The translations under genes were made by a program, and so were the position numbers. This document shows, in pieces, positions 24,575 to 34,221 of a DNA stretch of 62,304 bases (positions within the stretch are counted from its first letter, which is position 1; each line of letters opens with the position of its first letter). Source of the DNA: Microvirga tunisiensis (GTDB lineage: Bacteria > Pseudomonadota > Alphaproteobacteria > Rhizobiales > Beijerinckiaceae); contig NZ_VOSK01000014.1 in assembly GCF_009296175.1 (NCBI RefSeq), positions 1 through 62,304 on the forward strand. The letters run 5' to 3'. The notes beneath the pieces were generated by a model. It was given only the letters and a program-made list of their open reading frames with translations, searched no databases and had not been told where the DNA came from.

Positions 24575-27282
24575 CCGGCGTCCCTGAGGCGCCCGAGCGC
24601 CTCTTCCATCTTGGCCTTGCGGGCTAGCGCCTCGTCGCGGCGCTCGCGCTGCTCCTCGACCACCTCTTCCGGTGCGCGCTTGATGAAATCCGCATTCCCG
24701 AGCTTCGCGTCGATTTTGCCGACATCCACATCGAGCTTCTGGATTTCCTTGGCAAGACGCGCCCGCTCGGCGTCGAGGTCGATGACGCCTTCCAGCGGCA
24801 GCGCCGCCACTTCGCCGCGGATGAGGAGCTGGATCGAGCTCTTCGGAGCGGCATCGGCGTAGGAGATGTCCGAGATGCGCGCGAGGCGCCGCACGATATC
24901 GCCCCAGCGTTCGGCACGGGCCTTCACATCCGCAGAGGATGCGACGAGCACGAGCGGGATCTGCGCGCCGGCCGGCACGTTCGTCTCGGAACGCGCGGAA
25001 CGGATCTCGGTGACGAGATCCACCACCCAGCCGATCTCGGCCTCCGCCTGCGGATCGATCAGATCGTCGAGGTTCGACCAGGGTGCAAGCGCCAGGATCG
25101 TCTCACGCTTCGGACCCTCCTGCCCCTTCACCTCCCACAGCTCCTCCGTGAGGAACGGCATGATAGGATGCAGGAGCTTGCAGATTTCGTCGAGGATGAA
25201 GGCGATGGTGGCGCGAGTCTCATCCTTTGCCGGCGAATCCGCTCCCTGCAACACCGGCTTGGAGAGTTCGAGCGTCCAGTCGCAGAACACGTTCCACACG
25301 AAGCGGTAGGCAGCACCCGCAGCTTCGTTGAACTTGTAGCTCTGGATGCCTGAGGCGACTTCGTTGATCGCCTTGGCGCATTCGCTGAGCGCCCATTTGT
25401 TGAGCGTCTCCTTCACCGACTTCGGATCGAAGCCGGCGACGCGCCTGCACTCGTTCATCTCGGCAAAGCGAGCCGCGTTCCAGATCTTGGTTGCGAAGTT
25501 ACGGTAGTTCTCGACGCGCTGAACCGACAGCTTGATGTCGCGCCCCTGCGCCGCCATCGAGGTCAGCGTCATGCGCAGCGCGTCCGCGCCGTACTGCTCC
25601 ACCACGTCGAGCGGATCGATGACGTTGCCCTTCGACTTCGACATCTTCGCGCCCTTCTCGTCACGAACAAGGGCGTGGATATAGACCGTGTCGAACGGCA
25701 CTTCGTCCATGAAATGCAGGCCCATCATCATCATCCGGGCAACCCAGAAGAAGATGATGTCGAAACCGGTGACAAGCGTGTTCGTCGGGTAGTAGCGCTT
25801 CAGCTCCGGCGCGTCATCCGGCCAGCCCAGCGTCGAGAACGGCCAGAGCGCCGAGGAGAACCAGGTATCGAGCACGTCCTCGTCGCGCTTGAGCGGCACA
25901 TCGCGCCCGTTCTTCGCGCGTGCTTCGGCCTTGGCCTCATCCTCGCTCATGGCGACGTAGACATTGCCTTGATCGTCATACCAGGCTGGAATCTGGTGTC
26001 CCCACCAGAGCTGGCGCGACACGCACCAGGGCTCGATGTTCTCAAGCCACTGGAAGTAGGTCTTCTCCCAGTTCTCGGGCACGAACTTGGTCTGGCCCTT
26101 GCGCACCACATCGAGCGCCCGGTCGGCGAGCGGCTTCACGTTCACATACCATTGGTCCGTGAGATAGGGCTCGATCACCACATTCGAGCGGTCGCCATGC
26201 GGAACGGTGTGCGCATGCGGCTCGATCTGCACGAGGATCTCGCGCTCTTCGAGCATGGCGACGATGCGCTTGCGCGCCTCGAAGCGGTCGAGGCCATCCA
26301 GGGCGAGCACGGCCTTCAGGTCGTCGGTCTGGTTCAGGCCATCGAGGAAAGCCTCGTTCCCGGCAAGCGCGAGTTGCGCCTCGGTGCCGAAGATGTTGAT
26401 GAGCGGCAGCTTGTGGCGCTTGCCGACCTCGAAGTCGTTGAAGTCATGCGCCGGCGTGATCTTCACCGCGCCGGTGCCCTTCTCCGGGTCGGAATACTCG
26501 TCGGCCACGATGGGGATGCGGCGGCCGACCAGCGGCAGGATGGCGAACTTGCCGACCAAATCCTTATAGCGCTCGTCTTCGGGATGGACGGCCACGGCCA
26601 CGTCGCCGAGCATCGTCTCGGGACGGGTGGTGGCCACCGTGATGGAGCGGTCGGGCATGCCGTCGATGGCATAGCGGATATGCCAGAGATTGCCCTTCAC
26701 CTCGACCTGCTGGACCTCCAGGTCCGAGATCGCGGTCTGGAACTTAGGGTCCCAGTTCACGAGGCGCTTGTCCTTGTAGATCAGTCCTTGCTTGTAGAGA
26801 TCGACGAACACCTTCAGGACGGCGCGGGACAGGCCCTCATCCATGGTGAAGCGCTCGCGCGACCAGTCGCAGGAGGCGCCGAGGCGCTTGAGCTGGCGTA
26901 CGATGGTGCCGCCGGACTCCTCCTTCCACTCCCAGACCCGCTTCACGAACTCCTCACGGCCAAGGTCACGGCGCTGGATCTGGCGCTCGGCGAGCTGGCG
27001 CTCGACGACCATCTGTGTGGCGATGCCCGCATGGTCCATGCCCGGCTGCCAGAGCACGTCCTTGCCCCGCATGCGCTCGAAGCGGCAGAGAATGTCCTGG
27101 ATCGTGTTGTTGAGGGCGTGCCCCATGTGGAGCGAGCCGGTCACGTTCGGCGGCGGAATGACGATCGTGTAGGGTACGGCGTCCTTGCGATCCGCGCGGC
27201 CGGCCCTGAAGGCTTCAGCCTCTTCCCAGCGGGTGGAAATGCGTGCTTCGACAGCGGAGGGATCGAACGTCTTGTCCATCAT
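24571..27282 (-). CDS. valS: Valine--tRNA ligase
   Basis: Class I aminoacyl-tRNA synthetase of 903 residues. The HIGH-type motif appears as PNVTGSLHMGHAL near residue 40 and the KMSKS loop as GAKMSKSKGNVIDPLD around residue 540. The editing (CP1) domain with TTRPETMLGDVAVAVHPED lies between them, and the C-terminal coiled-coil arm (LDAERARLAKEIQKLDVDVGKI) is typical of ValRS. Start chosen at ATGATG (27282) rather than the TTG at 27318. It lies downstream of popZ in the same orientation, an order also seen in Caulobacter and rhizobia. Confidence 0.95.
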   Translation of the reverse strand: MMDKTFDPSAVEARISTRWEEAEAFRAGRADRKDAVPYTIVIPPPNVTGSLHMGHALNNTIQDILCRFERMRGKDVLWQPGMDHAGIATQMVVERQLAERQIQRRDLGREEFVKRVWEWKEESGGTIVRQLKRLGASCDWSRERFTMDEGLSRAVLKVFVDLYKQGLIYKDKRLVNWDPKFQTAISDLEVQQVEVKGNLWHIRYAIDGMPDRSITVATTRPETMLGDVAVAVHPEDERYKDLVGKFAILPLVGRRIPIVADEYSDPEKGTGAVKITPAHDFNDFEVGKRHKLPLINIFGTEAQLALAGNEAFLDGLNQTDDLKAVLALDGLDRFEARKRIVAMLEEREILVQIEPHAHTVPHGDRSNVVIEPYLTDQWYVNVKPLADRALDVVRKGQTKFVPENWEKTYFQWLENIEPWCVSRQLWWGHQIPAWYDDQGNVYVAMSEDEAKAEARAKNGRDVPLKRDEDVLDTWFSSALWPFSTLGWPDDAPELKRYYPTNTLVTGFDIIFFWVARMMMMGLHFMDEVPFDTVYIHALVRDEKGAKMSKSKGNVIDPLDVVEQYGADALRMTLTSMAAQGRDIKLSVQRVENYRNFATKIWNAARFAEMNECRRVAGFDPKSVKETLNKWALSECAKAINEVASGIQSYKFNEAAGAAYRFVWNVFCDWTLELSKPVLQGADSPAKDETRATIAFILDEICKLLHPIMPFLTEELWEVKGQEGPKRETILALAPWSNLDDLIDPQAEAEIGWVVDLVTEIRSARSETNVPAGAQIPLVLVASSADVKARAERWGDIVRRLARISDISYADAAPKSSIQLLIRGEVAALPLEGVIDLDAERARLAKEIQKLDVDVGKIDAKLGNADFIKRAPEEVVEEQRERRDEALARKAKMEEALGRLRDAG

Positions 27283-27432
27283 GATGAATACCGGTCTTTT
27301 GGCGCGAGAAACGCACAAGCAAGACGGCTACAAACCGGACGGATCGGTCGAAGTCAACAGAGGGGCGACAATCTGGGCGCAACGGGCTTCAAAAGTGGCC
27401 AGCCCCTCCGCAGGAGGCGCTCATCCGAGGAC

Positions 27433-28014
27433 CTATCCCCGGCTGCGGGTCACGCGTTCGATTTCATCCCGCACCAGCCGCTCGACCAGAGAAGGAAGAT
27501 TGTCATTGAGCCATGCCTTCAGCATGGGACGCAGCATCTCCTTCATGAGATCGTCGACGGTCTGAGGCTGGCTTGGCTTCAAGGAAGCACTGAGAAGGTC
27601 GAAGGCGCCGGAAACCGAGGCGCTGGTCTCGTTCGAGATGAGGACACCGGCGGCTGCGTGCTCGACTGGTGCAGCTATCACCGGCGGAGATTCACGGACG
27701 GCAATCGGTGCAGGAATTCGCTCAGCCCGCTCGGCAGGAATATGGCGATCCTCCACGATGTCGTCTTCGGCATATGTATCGACTGCCAGGGCCTCCCCCC
27801 GGCTCCAGGGACCAAGCACCGACTCGTTGGGACTTGGGGCAATCAGCGGAGACACATGAAGCTCGGCAATGTCGAGGACGTTGCTCAGAGGCGAGGAGCT
27901 CGGCTCATCAGGCTCGGAGGATCGCAGCGCGTCATCGTCAGAGATGATACGTCGGATGGAAGCCAAAATTTCTTCCATCGATGGCTCATTAACCTTCAGG
28001 CTCGCAGAACCCAT
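27433..28014 (-). CDS. popZ: Polar organizing protein PopZ (DUF2497)
   Basis: 193-residue acidic, Pro/Ser-rich protein that self-assembles at cell poles and anchors the chromosome origin/ParB and cell-cycle regulators. The conserved N-terminal helix NEPSMEEILASIRRIISDDD (about residues 9-28) and the C-terminal helices VDDLMKEMLRPMLKAWLNDNLPSLVERLVRDEIERV frame a disordered linker, exactly the PopZ plan. Start at ATG 28014 (MGSASLKVNEP); an extension to 28047 is unlikely. Its position next to valS supports the call. Confidence 0.92.
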   Translation of the reverse strand: MGSASLKVNEPSMEEILASIRRIISDDDALRSSEPDEPSSSPLSNVLDIAELHVSPLIAPSPNESVLGPWSRGEALAVDTYAEDDIVEDRHIPAERAERIPAPIAVRESPPVIAAPVEHAAAGVLISNETSASVSGAFDLLSASLKPSQPQTVDDLMKEMLRPMLKAWLNDNLPSLVERLVRDEIERVTRSRG

Positions 28015-28084
28015 AGCCGCATCCAAATTAAAATACGCAAGAATCACATTCGAATGAATGTAGATGAAGTATTTTACGCAACCT

Positions 28085-28127
28085 TAAAGAAAACAAGCGG
28101 GGCCAGAACTTTTTGGTTCTGGCCCCG
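28085..28127 (-). terminator. Rho-independent terminator of the TolC-family gene
   Basis: 12-bp perfect stem CGGGGCCAGAAC/GTTCTGGCCCCG (28098-28109 with 28116-28127), followed on the minus strand by CTTGTTTTCTTTAAGG. It separates the exporter gene from popZ. Confidence 0.75.
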
Positions 28128-28134
28128 AAACTTA

Positions 28135-29544
28135 TCAACGGCCGTCAGGCGTGCTCGTACCGACCCAAAGATCTTTGACTTGATCGTAATGGATCTTCGG
28201 GCTGTAGTGGTTGACCTTGAGGCCGAGCGCCCGTGAGTTGAGGCGGCCCATCGCATTGACGAGGCTGTAGGAGGCCACCACGCGGTCGCGCTGGGCCGTG
28301 ATGAGATTCACGCGAGCATTCAGCAATTCCTGCTGGGCGTTCAGTACGTCGAGGGTCGTACGCTGACCGACGCGGGCCTCTTCACGCACACCGCTGAGCG
28401 CAGTCTCGGCGGCATCGATCTGGGCCTGGGCGGCGACGATCTGAGCGCGGGCCGCCTCCAGACGTCCCCAAGAAGAGCTGACGGCGGCGCGAACCTGATC
28501 GCGCACGGAATCGGCTTCGAGGCGGCGCTGACCGGCCGTTTCCTTGGCTTGGCGCGTCGCGGCATAAGCCTGACCACCTTCGTAGATCGGCACGGTCAGT
28601 CGAGCGACCACAGAAGCCGAAAGTGCGGCGTCGCCCCCCTGCTGCCGGTCGTAGCGCTGGTCGACCGCGCCGGCGACACCCAGCTGGGGAGCAAGGGCGC
28701 CCTGCTCGATCTTCACCTGCAGCTCGGCCACATCGACAGCGTGCTGGCGCGCCTTGATGGCTGGATGTTCGTTAAGGCCAGCCTTCAGAGCAGCATCGAC
28801 ATTGCGCGGCGTCAGACGGTCCAGAGGACGCCCAGGCGCCAATTGGGCAGGTTCGACACCAACGACTTGGCGATAGGTAGCAATACTGTTGCGCAGGGTC
28901 GCCTCGGCCAAGCTGGCCTCGGACCGCGCGGCCGCGAGACGGGCTTCAGCCTGGGCAACGTCCGTCCGGGTGACCTCGCCGACGTTGAACCGATCCTGGG
29001 TCTGACGCAGCTGCTCATCGATGACCTCGACGTTGTTGCGCTGCAGGTCGAGAATGGCCGTGTCCCGCAGAACGTCCATATAGGCCGTCGCGGCGTTGAG
29101 CAGGATGCTCTGCTCGGTGCTGTTCAGGGATTCCCGCGAACCGAGAACGGAGGATTCCGCCGCACGGACCCGGTTCTGGGTCCGAAACCCATCGAAAATT
29201 GTCTGATTGAGCTCAACGCCGACCCCGCGCGGGTTCAGCGCACTTCTAGTGGTCGTGTTCGCCGAGAACCGCGATGACGGTGTCTCGGCCGACACCCAGC
29301 TCCTGCCGGCGTCGGCGGTTGCATTGATCGTCGGCCGATAGCCTGACTTGGCCTGCGCGACCGTCTCGTCCGTCGCTCGGACATTCGCGCGCTGAGCATT
29401 CAAATCCGGATTGTTGCCGTAAGCCCGCGCCAAAGCGCTTTCCAAGGTCTCAGCCGACACGCCGCCAAGGCCCGCCAGCACGAACACCGAGGTCATAGCC
29501 CCAAAGAGCAAGCGATACGTCTTCCTGGAATGCTTCTTCTTCAC
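28135..29544 (-). CDS. TolC family outer membrane efflux/secretion protein
   Basis: 469-residue outer-membrane channel of the TolC type that pairs with RND pumps or type I secretion systems. A signal peptide (LLFGAMTSVFVLAGLGGVSA) is followed by ETLESALARAYGNNPDLNAQRANVRATDE, the coiled-coil repeats (EATLRNSIATYRQVVG, GQRTTLDVLNAQQELLNARV), and the typical ending LVNAMGRL. Start chosen at GTG 29544 with AGG upstream, which opens the signal peptide; the longer reading from 29604 adds a cysteine-containing stretch not expected there. No inner-membrane pump is adjacent. It lies downstream of pcm, a conserved order in the group (BepC-like). Confidence 0.88.
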   Translation of the reverse strand: MKKKHSRKTYRLLFGAMTSVFVLAGLGGVSAETLESALARAYGNNPDLNAQRANVRATDETVAQAKSGYRPTINATADAGRSWVSAETPSSRFSANTTTRSALNPRGVGVELNQTIFDGFRTQNRVRAAESSVLGSRESLNSTEQSILLNAATAYMDVLRDTAILDLQRNNVEVIDEQLRQTQDRFNVGEVTRTDVAQAEARLAAARSEASLAEATLRNSIATYRQVVGVEPAQLAPGRPLDRLTPRNVDAALKAGLNEHPAIKARQHAVDVAELQVKIEQGALAPQLGVAGAVDQRYDRQQGGDAALSASVVARLTVPIYEGGQAYAATRQAKETAGQRRLEADSVRDQVRAAVSSSWGRLEAARAQIVAAQAQIDAAETALSGVREEARVGQRTTLDVLNAQQELLNARVNLITAQRDRVVASYSLVNAMGRLNSRALGLKVNHYSPKIHYDQVKDLWVGTSTPDGR

Positions 29545-29736
29545 GCGCACCTGCCTAGCGACCAATACGGAACAACCGCAAGAGCCGCCGTTTTCAGAAA
29601 CCACTACGACTCAAAGCGCAACAATACCCGAGGGAACAGAGTCGGCAACAACGCGTTGGGGCCAACTCGATTTTAGCTTGGGAGTGGCGCAAAAAAGCGA
29701 CACCACCAATCGAGGAAATTAAGGATCTGGAAGGAA

Positions 29737-30399
29737 TTAGAACGTGAAGCCTGGGGTCTGAACGAAGGGCGCCAGGAGAGGCGCCGCAGCTTCGAACAGG
29801 CTACGCTCGCCAATGGCATCGCCGGAGCGGACATAGAGCATCGCCCGAGCGGCACGTCCCCGCCCCTTCACGCACACGAGGCGGCCGCCCTCGGCCAGCT
29901 GCTGGAGGAGCCCTTCAGGACGAACCTCGACGGAGCCGTTCACGACAATGGCGTCATAGGGAGCGTGGGCGGCATAGCCCTGCTCGAGAGGTCCCGTCAC
30001 GACCATGACATCGCCGGCACCGGCCGCACTCAGGCAGTGCCTGGCAGCAGCGGCAAGAGCCTCATCCGATTCAAGGGCCGTCACTTGCGTGCCGAGTCTA
30101 TGAAGGACAGCCGAGGCGTAGCCACGGCCACAGGCAACGTCGAGGATCTTGCTTCCCGCATCGATCTCGAGCGCCTGGATCAGGCGGCCGAGGATCATCG
30201 GAGAGAGCATATAGCGGGTCTCGCCGCTGTCACTGACGAGGATATCCTGATCGATATAGGCAAGGCCTTCGCGGCCTGGCAGCACGAAAAGCTCTCTCGG
30301 AACGTTGTCCATGGCATCCAGGAGAGGCATGTCGTTCACATCGAAAGTGCGCAGCTGGCCATCAACCATCATGCGGCGCGCTTGGGTGAAATCGACCAT
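29737..30399 (-). CDS. pcm: Protein-L-isoaspartate O-methyltransferase family protein
   Basis: 220-residue SAM-dependent methyltransferase of the PCMT family, which repairs isoaspartyl residues. Conserved pieces are VDGQLRTFDVNDMPLLDAMDNVPRELFV, the substrate loop ILVSDSGETRYMLSPMI and the SAM-binding KILDVACGRGYASAVL. The post-II motif reads VNGSVEVRPEGLL instead of the common GAVxxIP. Alphaproteobacterial members of this subgroup sit before tolC and may be diverged in function. Start at ATG 30399 matches the usual MVDFTQARRMMVDGQL opening. Confidence 0.85.
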   Translation of the reverse strand: MVDFTQARRMMVDGQLRTFDVNDMPLLDAMDNVPRELFVLPGREGLAYIDQDILVSDSGETRYMLSPMILGRLIQALEIDAGSKILDVACGRGYASAVLHRLGTQVTALESDEALAAAARHCLSAAGAGDVMVVTGPLEQGYAAHAPYDAIVVNGSVEVRPEGLLQQLAEGGRLVCVKGRGRAARAMLYVRSGDAIGERSLFEAAAPLLAPFVQTPGFTF

Positions 30400-30422
30400 G
30401 GATAGTGCCTTCAGAATTTTGT

Positions 30423-30496
30423 TGGAGGCCTCGCCCGGAATCGAACCGGGGTGCAAGGATTTGCAGTCCTCTGCGTAACCACTCCGCCACGAGGCC
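30423..30496 (-). tRNA. tRNA-Cys (GCA)
   Basis: 74-nt cloverleaf with encoded CCA. The 7-bp acceptor stem is GGCCTCG/CGAGGCC, the anticodon loop CTGCAAA centres on GCA, and the T arm has the GGTTCGATTCC signature. It lies 23 bases upstream of the pcm start on the same strand. Confidence 0.95.
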
Positions 30497-30706
30497 ATCC
30501 GGGGCGTGTCACGAACGCGACGGCTGCTCCATAGCAACCATCCCCCCAAAGAGCAACAGGCCCTTTTCGGTCCCGTGCGCCAACAATGCACTTGCAACCG
30601 TTGAAACCCGTGCTATATGCCTCCCACCTCGCGACGGACACGTCTCCAGAGACCTCCGTGGCGCTCAGGAAGTCTAATAAAGGCTTCTTTGAAAGGTGTG
30701 GCTTAT

Positions 30707-30781
30707 TCCGGCGTGGCGCAGCGGTAGCGCAGCGGACTGTTAATCCGTTGGTCGTAGGTTCGAATCCTACCGCCGGAGCCA
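30707..30781 (+). tRNA. tRNA-Asn (GTT)
   Basis: 75-nt cloverleaf with encoded CCA. The acceptor stem is TCCGGCG/CGCCGGA, the anticodon loop CTGTTAA centres on GTT, and the T arm has GGTTCGAATCC. It is divergent from tRNA-Cys, about 210 bases apart. Confidence 0.96.
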
Positions 30782-30877
30782 ACCTTCCCAGTGCTCATCC
30801 TCAGCAAAGCCAATCGGCCCGGAACCCTTCGCGATGCGCTGTATCACGGGTTCGAAGCTTGGCTATGATCCGGCACC

Positions 30878-32356
30878 ATGAGCACCGTTTCACAATCTCC
30901 CGTTCTGGTCTGGTTCCGCGACGATCATCGTCTCGCCGATAACCCTGCCCTCGCCGCTGCCGCCTCAACAGGATCGCAGGTTCTATGCTTTGCTGTTGTC
31001 GACGACGGCTCGGACGGACTGCGCCCGCTCGGTGGTGCGGCTCGCTGGTGGCTTCACGGTTCACTTCGCGCCCTTGGAGAGGCGTTGGAACGAGCCGGTT
31101 CCCGGCTCATCCTGTTCAGAGGCCCCGCCCTCTCGGCGGTCGAGAATGTGGCGCTCGAGACAGGCGCGTCCGCAATCTTCTGGAACCGGCGCTACAGTGC
31201 GGTCGAGATCGCCCTCGACAGCGCGATCAAGAAGCGCCTGACCGATCGCGGCATCAAGGCCTACAGCTTCAACGGGCGGCTTCTCCACGAACCGTGGGAG
31301 ATCCCCAACCAGGCCGGCAAACCGTTCCAGGTCTTCACCCCCTATCTCCGGGCCGTGATGGCCCGCGCCGTTGCCGCTCCGCTCCCGGCTCCGAAGAAGT
31401 TGATGGGTGGAACGTGGCCGTCATCGCTCCTCGATGCAGCCGTCCCCTCCGAAGAGCTTGGTCTCGAACCTTCGTCCCCCGATTGGGCCGGCGGGATACG
31501 CAAGCATTGGCAGCCTGGTGAGCAGGCTGCGCGAGCACGCTTCAAGCGATTCCTTCGCGAGGGCATCAAAGGCTATGCGGAGAATCGCGACTGGCCGTCG
31601 ATTCCCGGCACGTCGGGTCTTTCACCGCATCTCCGCTTTGGAGAGATCGCTCCCCGGCAGATCTGGCATGCCATGACAGCCCAGGTTGCCCATGAGCCCG
31701 GCCTGGGACGGGATGCCGAGAAATACCTGAGTGAGATCGTGTGGCGCGATTTCAGCTATCAGCTTCTCCACTTTCACCCTCACCTGACGGCCAGGTCGCA
31801 CAGCAGCCGGTTCGACAATTTTCCATGGATCGAGGATGCGAAAACTCTGAAGGCCTGGCAGAAGGGCCGGACCGGATACCCCGTCGTGGATGCCGGAATG
31901 CGCCAGCTCTGGCAGACCGGCTGGATGCGCAACCGGGTGCGCATGATCGCGGCCTCGTTCCTGATAAAGCATCTCCTCACCGACTGGCGACGGGGCGAGG
32001 CCTGGTTCTGGGACACCCTGGTCGATGCGGACGCGGCCAACAATGCCTTCGGCTGGCAATGGGTCGCGGGATCGGGGCCGGATTCTTCGCCATTCCATCG
32101 GATCTTCAACCCGGTCACCCAAGGCGAGAAGTTCGATCCGCGAGGCGATTACATCCGCACTTTCGTGCCGGAGCTTTCAGGACTGCCCTCGACCTTCATC
32201 CACAAGCCTTGGGAAGCCCCTCCCGATATTCTCTTCGCAGCGGGAATCAGGCTGGACGAGACCTATCCTGGTCCCATCGTCCCCCATGGTCCGGCGCGGG
32301 AGCGCGCCTTGGAAGCCTTTCGCGGCCTTCGCGGTATGGCTGATGCACTTTCCTGA
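30878..32356 (+). CDS. phrB: Deoxyribodipyrimidine photo-lyase
   Basis: 492-residue class I photolyase that uses light and FADH to split cyclobutane pyrimidine dimers. N-terminal antenna domain begins PVLVWFRDDHRLADNPAL. The FAD domain has SGLSPHLRFGEIAPRQIW, WQKGRTGYPVVDAGMRQLW and MRNRVRMIAASFLIKHLL, then WGEAW-like and NNAFGWQWVAGSGPDSSPF with FNPVTQGEKFDPRGDYIR. The intact WQKG and NAFGWQW motifs support photolyase rather than a cryptochrome. Start ATG 30878 gives the family's normal N-terminus. Confidence 0.93.
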   Translation: MSTVSQSPVLVWFRDDHRLADNPALAAAASTGSQVLCFAVVDDGSDGLRPLGGAARWWLHGSLRALGEALERAGSRLILFRGPALSAVENVALETGASAIFWNRRYSAVEIALDSAIKKRLTDRGIKAYSFNGRLLHEPWEIPNQAGKPFQVFTPYLRAVMARAVAAPLPAPKKLMGGTWPSSLLDAAVPSEELGLEPSSPDWAGGIRKHWQPGEQAARARFKRFLREGIKGYAENRDWPSIPGTSGLSPHLRFGEIAPRQIWHAMTAQVAHEPGLGRDAEKYLSEIVWRDFSYQLLHFHPHLTARSHSSRFDNFPWIEDAKTLKAWQKGRTGYPVVDAGMRQLWQTGWMRNRVRMIAASFLIKHLLTDWRRGEAWFWDTLVDADAANNAFGWQWVAGSGPDSSPFHRIFNPVTQGEKFDPRGDYIRTFVPELSGLPSTFIHKPWEAPPDILFAAGIRLDETYPGPIVPHGPARERALEAFRGLRGMADALS

Positions 32357-32460
32357 CGTTCGACCGACGGAGCGGCTTGACCCGCAAAGCTCCTTGCCGT
32401 CAGCATCGCCCCTCGTTTTCCAGATGCGGCCACTCAGGCCCGTCACAACTCGAGACGATC

Positions 32461-33183
32461 ATGACCACGACCACGCTTCTTTTCCGCGACGATGCCTATG
32501 CCACCGCCTGTGAAGCGCGCGTTCTCGGGACCACTCCGGAGGGCGGTGTCATTCTGGATCGCACGGTGTTCTATGCCCAAGGAGGCGGGCAGCCGGGAGA
32601 CGTCGGCGCTATCGTGAGGGCGAATGGCGACAGGTTCGACATCACAAATACGGTCTACGGTGCCGACCGCTCACAGATCGTTCATCTCGTCGGGCCCGAG
32701 GCGGCATCGCGTTTCGAAGAAGGCGAAACGGTAGAACTGCTGCTCGATTGGCTCCGTCGCTTGAGACGCATGCGGGTCCACACTGCGCTCCATCTGCTCA
32801 GCGTCGTCCTGCCCTACCCGGTCACCGGCGGCGCCATCGGCGAGGGCGACGGGCGGCTCGATTTCGACATTCCCGACGCGGGCCTCGACAAGGCGGAGAT
32901 CACGGAGAAGCTCAACGCACTGATTCAGCGCGATGCGCCGGTCACCGAGCGCTGGATCACGGATGAGGAACTCGATGCCAATCCGGGGCTCGTGAAGACC
33001 ATGTCCGTGAAGCCGCCGCGTGGATCGGGCCGCGTTCGTCTGGTGGAAATCGAAGGAATCGACCTTCAACCCTGCGGCGGCACCCATGTCCGCCGCACCG
33101 GCGAGATCGGCACGGTCGCGATCACCGATATCGAGAAGAAGGGCAAGCAGAACCGCCGCGTCCGCATGTCCCTGATCGACTAG
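32461..33183 (+). CDS. Alanyl-tRNA editing protein (AlaX type)
   Basis: 240-residue free-standing homologue of the AlaRS editing domain, which hydrolyses mischarged Ser-tRNA(Ala) (and Gly-tRNA(Ala)). Zinc ligands are visible as HTALH (His107, His111) and CGGTH (Cys205, His209), and the FYAQGGGQPGDVG glycine-rich entry motif is intact. Length fits the mid-size AlaX-M group. Start ATG 32461; the gene follows photolyase by about 100 bases and ends just before a perfect palindrome. Confidence 0.88.
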   Translation: MTTTTLLFRDDAYATACEARVLGTTPEGGVILDRTVFYAQGGGQPGDVGAIVRANGDRFDITNTVYGADRSQIVHLVGPEAASRFEEGETVELLLDWLRRLRRMRVHTALHLLSVVLPYPVTGGAIGEGDGRLDFDIPDAGLDKAEITEKLNALIQRDAPVTERWITDEELDANPGLVKTMSVKPPRGSGRVRLVEIEGIDLQPCGGTHVRRTGEIGTVAITDIEKKGKQNRRVRMSLID

Positions 33184-33184
33184 A

Positions 33185-33223
33185 GCATTTTGCGGCGAAG
33201 TGATCCGGTTCGCCGCAAAATGC
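33185..33223. repeat. Perfect intergenic palindrome (REP-like)
   Basis: GCATTTTGCGGCGAA (33185-33199) and its exact reverse complement (33209-33223) surround a 9-base loop GTGATCCGG. It begins two bases after the AlaX stop codon. No T run follows on either strand, so it is better viewed as an interspersed repeat or mRNA-end hairpin than a classical terminator. The loop resembles the spacer of the other palindromic repeats in the window. Confidence 0.7.
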
Positions 33224-33302
33224 GGCAGAGGAAAGAGGAGAGATGATTCCACGCAAGTGGAAACAGCTCCAAGCCCGTTCAGCCATTCAGAAGGAACTGC
33301 CG

Positions 33303-34157
33303 ATGTCCCAGCCTTTCGTTTCAACCTCCTGGCTGCAGGAGCATTTGAACGATCCCAATATCGTCGTGGTGGATGGCTCTTGGTATCTTCCAAACCATAA
33401 CCGGGACCCCCAAGCGGAATATCTTGCCGGTCATATTCCTGGCGCGGTGCGCTTCGACATCGACACGGTGAAGGACACATCGTCCTCCCTGCCCCACATG
33501 CTGCCTTCCCCTGACGATTTCGCGAAAGCTGTAGGTGCCATGGGAATCAGCGAAGACATGACCGTCATCGTCTACGATGGCGTCGGACTGTTCTCGGCAC
33601 CCCGCGTCCGTTGGATGTTTCAGGTGTTCGGATCTCGCAACGTTTCGATCCTCGACGGTGGTTTTCCTGCCTGGAGGGCCGAGGGGCGTCCGGTCGAGAC
33701 GGGACCGGAAAAGCCCGCCGCACCGAAGACCTTTACTCCGTCTTTTGACGGTTCGGCCGTCGCAGATGTCGCCAAGGTTCAAGCCGCGCTCCGCTCCGGC
33801 TCGGCTCAGGTGGTCGATGCGCGGGCTGCCGACCGCTTCAGAGGCGAAGCGCCTGAGCCCCGCCCAGGCCTCAAGGCCGGCCATATTCCTGGGAGCCTGA
33901 ATCTTCCCTGGAGCGCGATTGTCGACAATGGTCGCTTGAAGGACAAAGGGAGTATCGAGCAGGCTATGCGGGAAGCTGGCCTCGATCCGGAACGCCCCAT
34001 CATCGCCAGTTGTGGCTCTGGTGTTTCGGCAGCGATCCTCTCGGTTGCTTTCGAGACTTTGGGCCGCCCAGCCAAAGCGATCTATGACGGATCCTGGTCC
34101 GAGTGGGGCGCACGGGAGGATCTGCCGGTGGAGACGGGACCGGCGAAGAAAGCTTGA
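33303..34157 (+). CDS. sseA: 3-mercaptopyruvate sulfurtransferase
   Basis: 284 residues with two rhodanese domains. The N-terminal one is inactive-type and begins [25 protein letters not shown]; the C-terminal one has the active Cys237 in SCGSGVSA, the CG(S/T)GV(T/S)A loop characteristic of mercaptopyruvate rather than thiosulfate sulfurtransferases. It transfers sulfur from 3-mercaptopyruvate to thiols or cyanide. Start chosen at ATG 33303 ([10 protein letters not shown]); the frame is open back to 33243 but without similarity. Confidence 0.92.
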   Translation: MSQPFVSTSWLQEHLNDPNIVVVDGSWYLPNHNRDPQAEYLAGHIPGAVRFDIDTVKDTSSSLPHMLPSPDDFAKAVGAMGISEDMTVIVYDGVGLFSAPRVRWMFQVFGSRNVSILDGGFPAWRAEGRPVETGPEKPAAPKTFTPSFDGSAVADVAKVQAALRSGSAQVVDARAADRFRGEAPEPRPGLKAGHIPGSLNLPWSAIVDNGRLKDKGSIEQAMREAGLDPERPIIASCGSGVSAAILSVAFETLGRPAKAIYDGSWSEWGAREDLPVETGPAKKA

Positions 34158-34170
34158 ACACTGTTGGACA

Positions 34171-34203
34171 AAGAAAAAGGCCCCGGGGTGTCCGGGGCCT
34201 TTT
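34171..34203. terminator. Bidirectional rho-independent terminator between sseA and aapP
   Basis: 12-bp stem AAAAGGCCCCGG/CCGGGGCCTTTT (34175-34186 with 34192-34203) with a 5-base loop. T tracts follow on both strands. It can end both the rightward sseA transcript and the leftward aap operon. Confidence 0.85.
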
Positions 34204-34221
34204 GCGTTTCGGGGATCCGTC

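Noticed and set aside
25675-28236. An 853-codon open frame on the plus strand
   Set aside because: Antisense to valS and popZ, both of which are unmistakable; the translation is Arg/His-rich noise.
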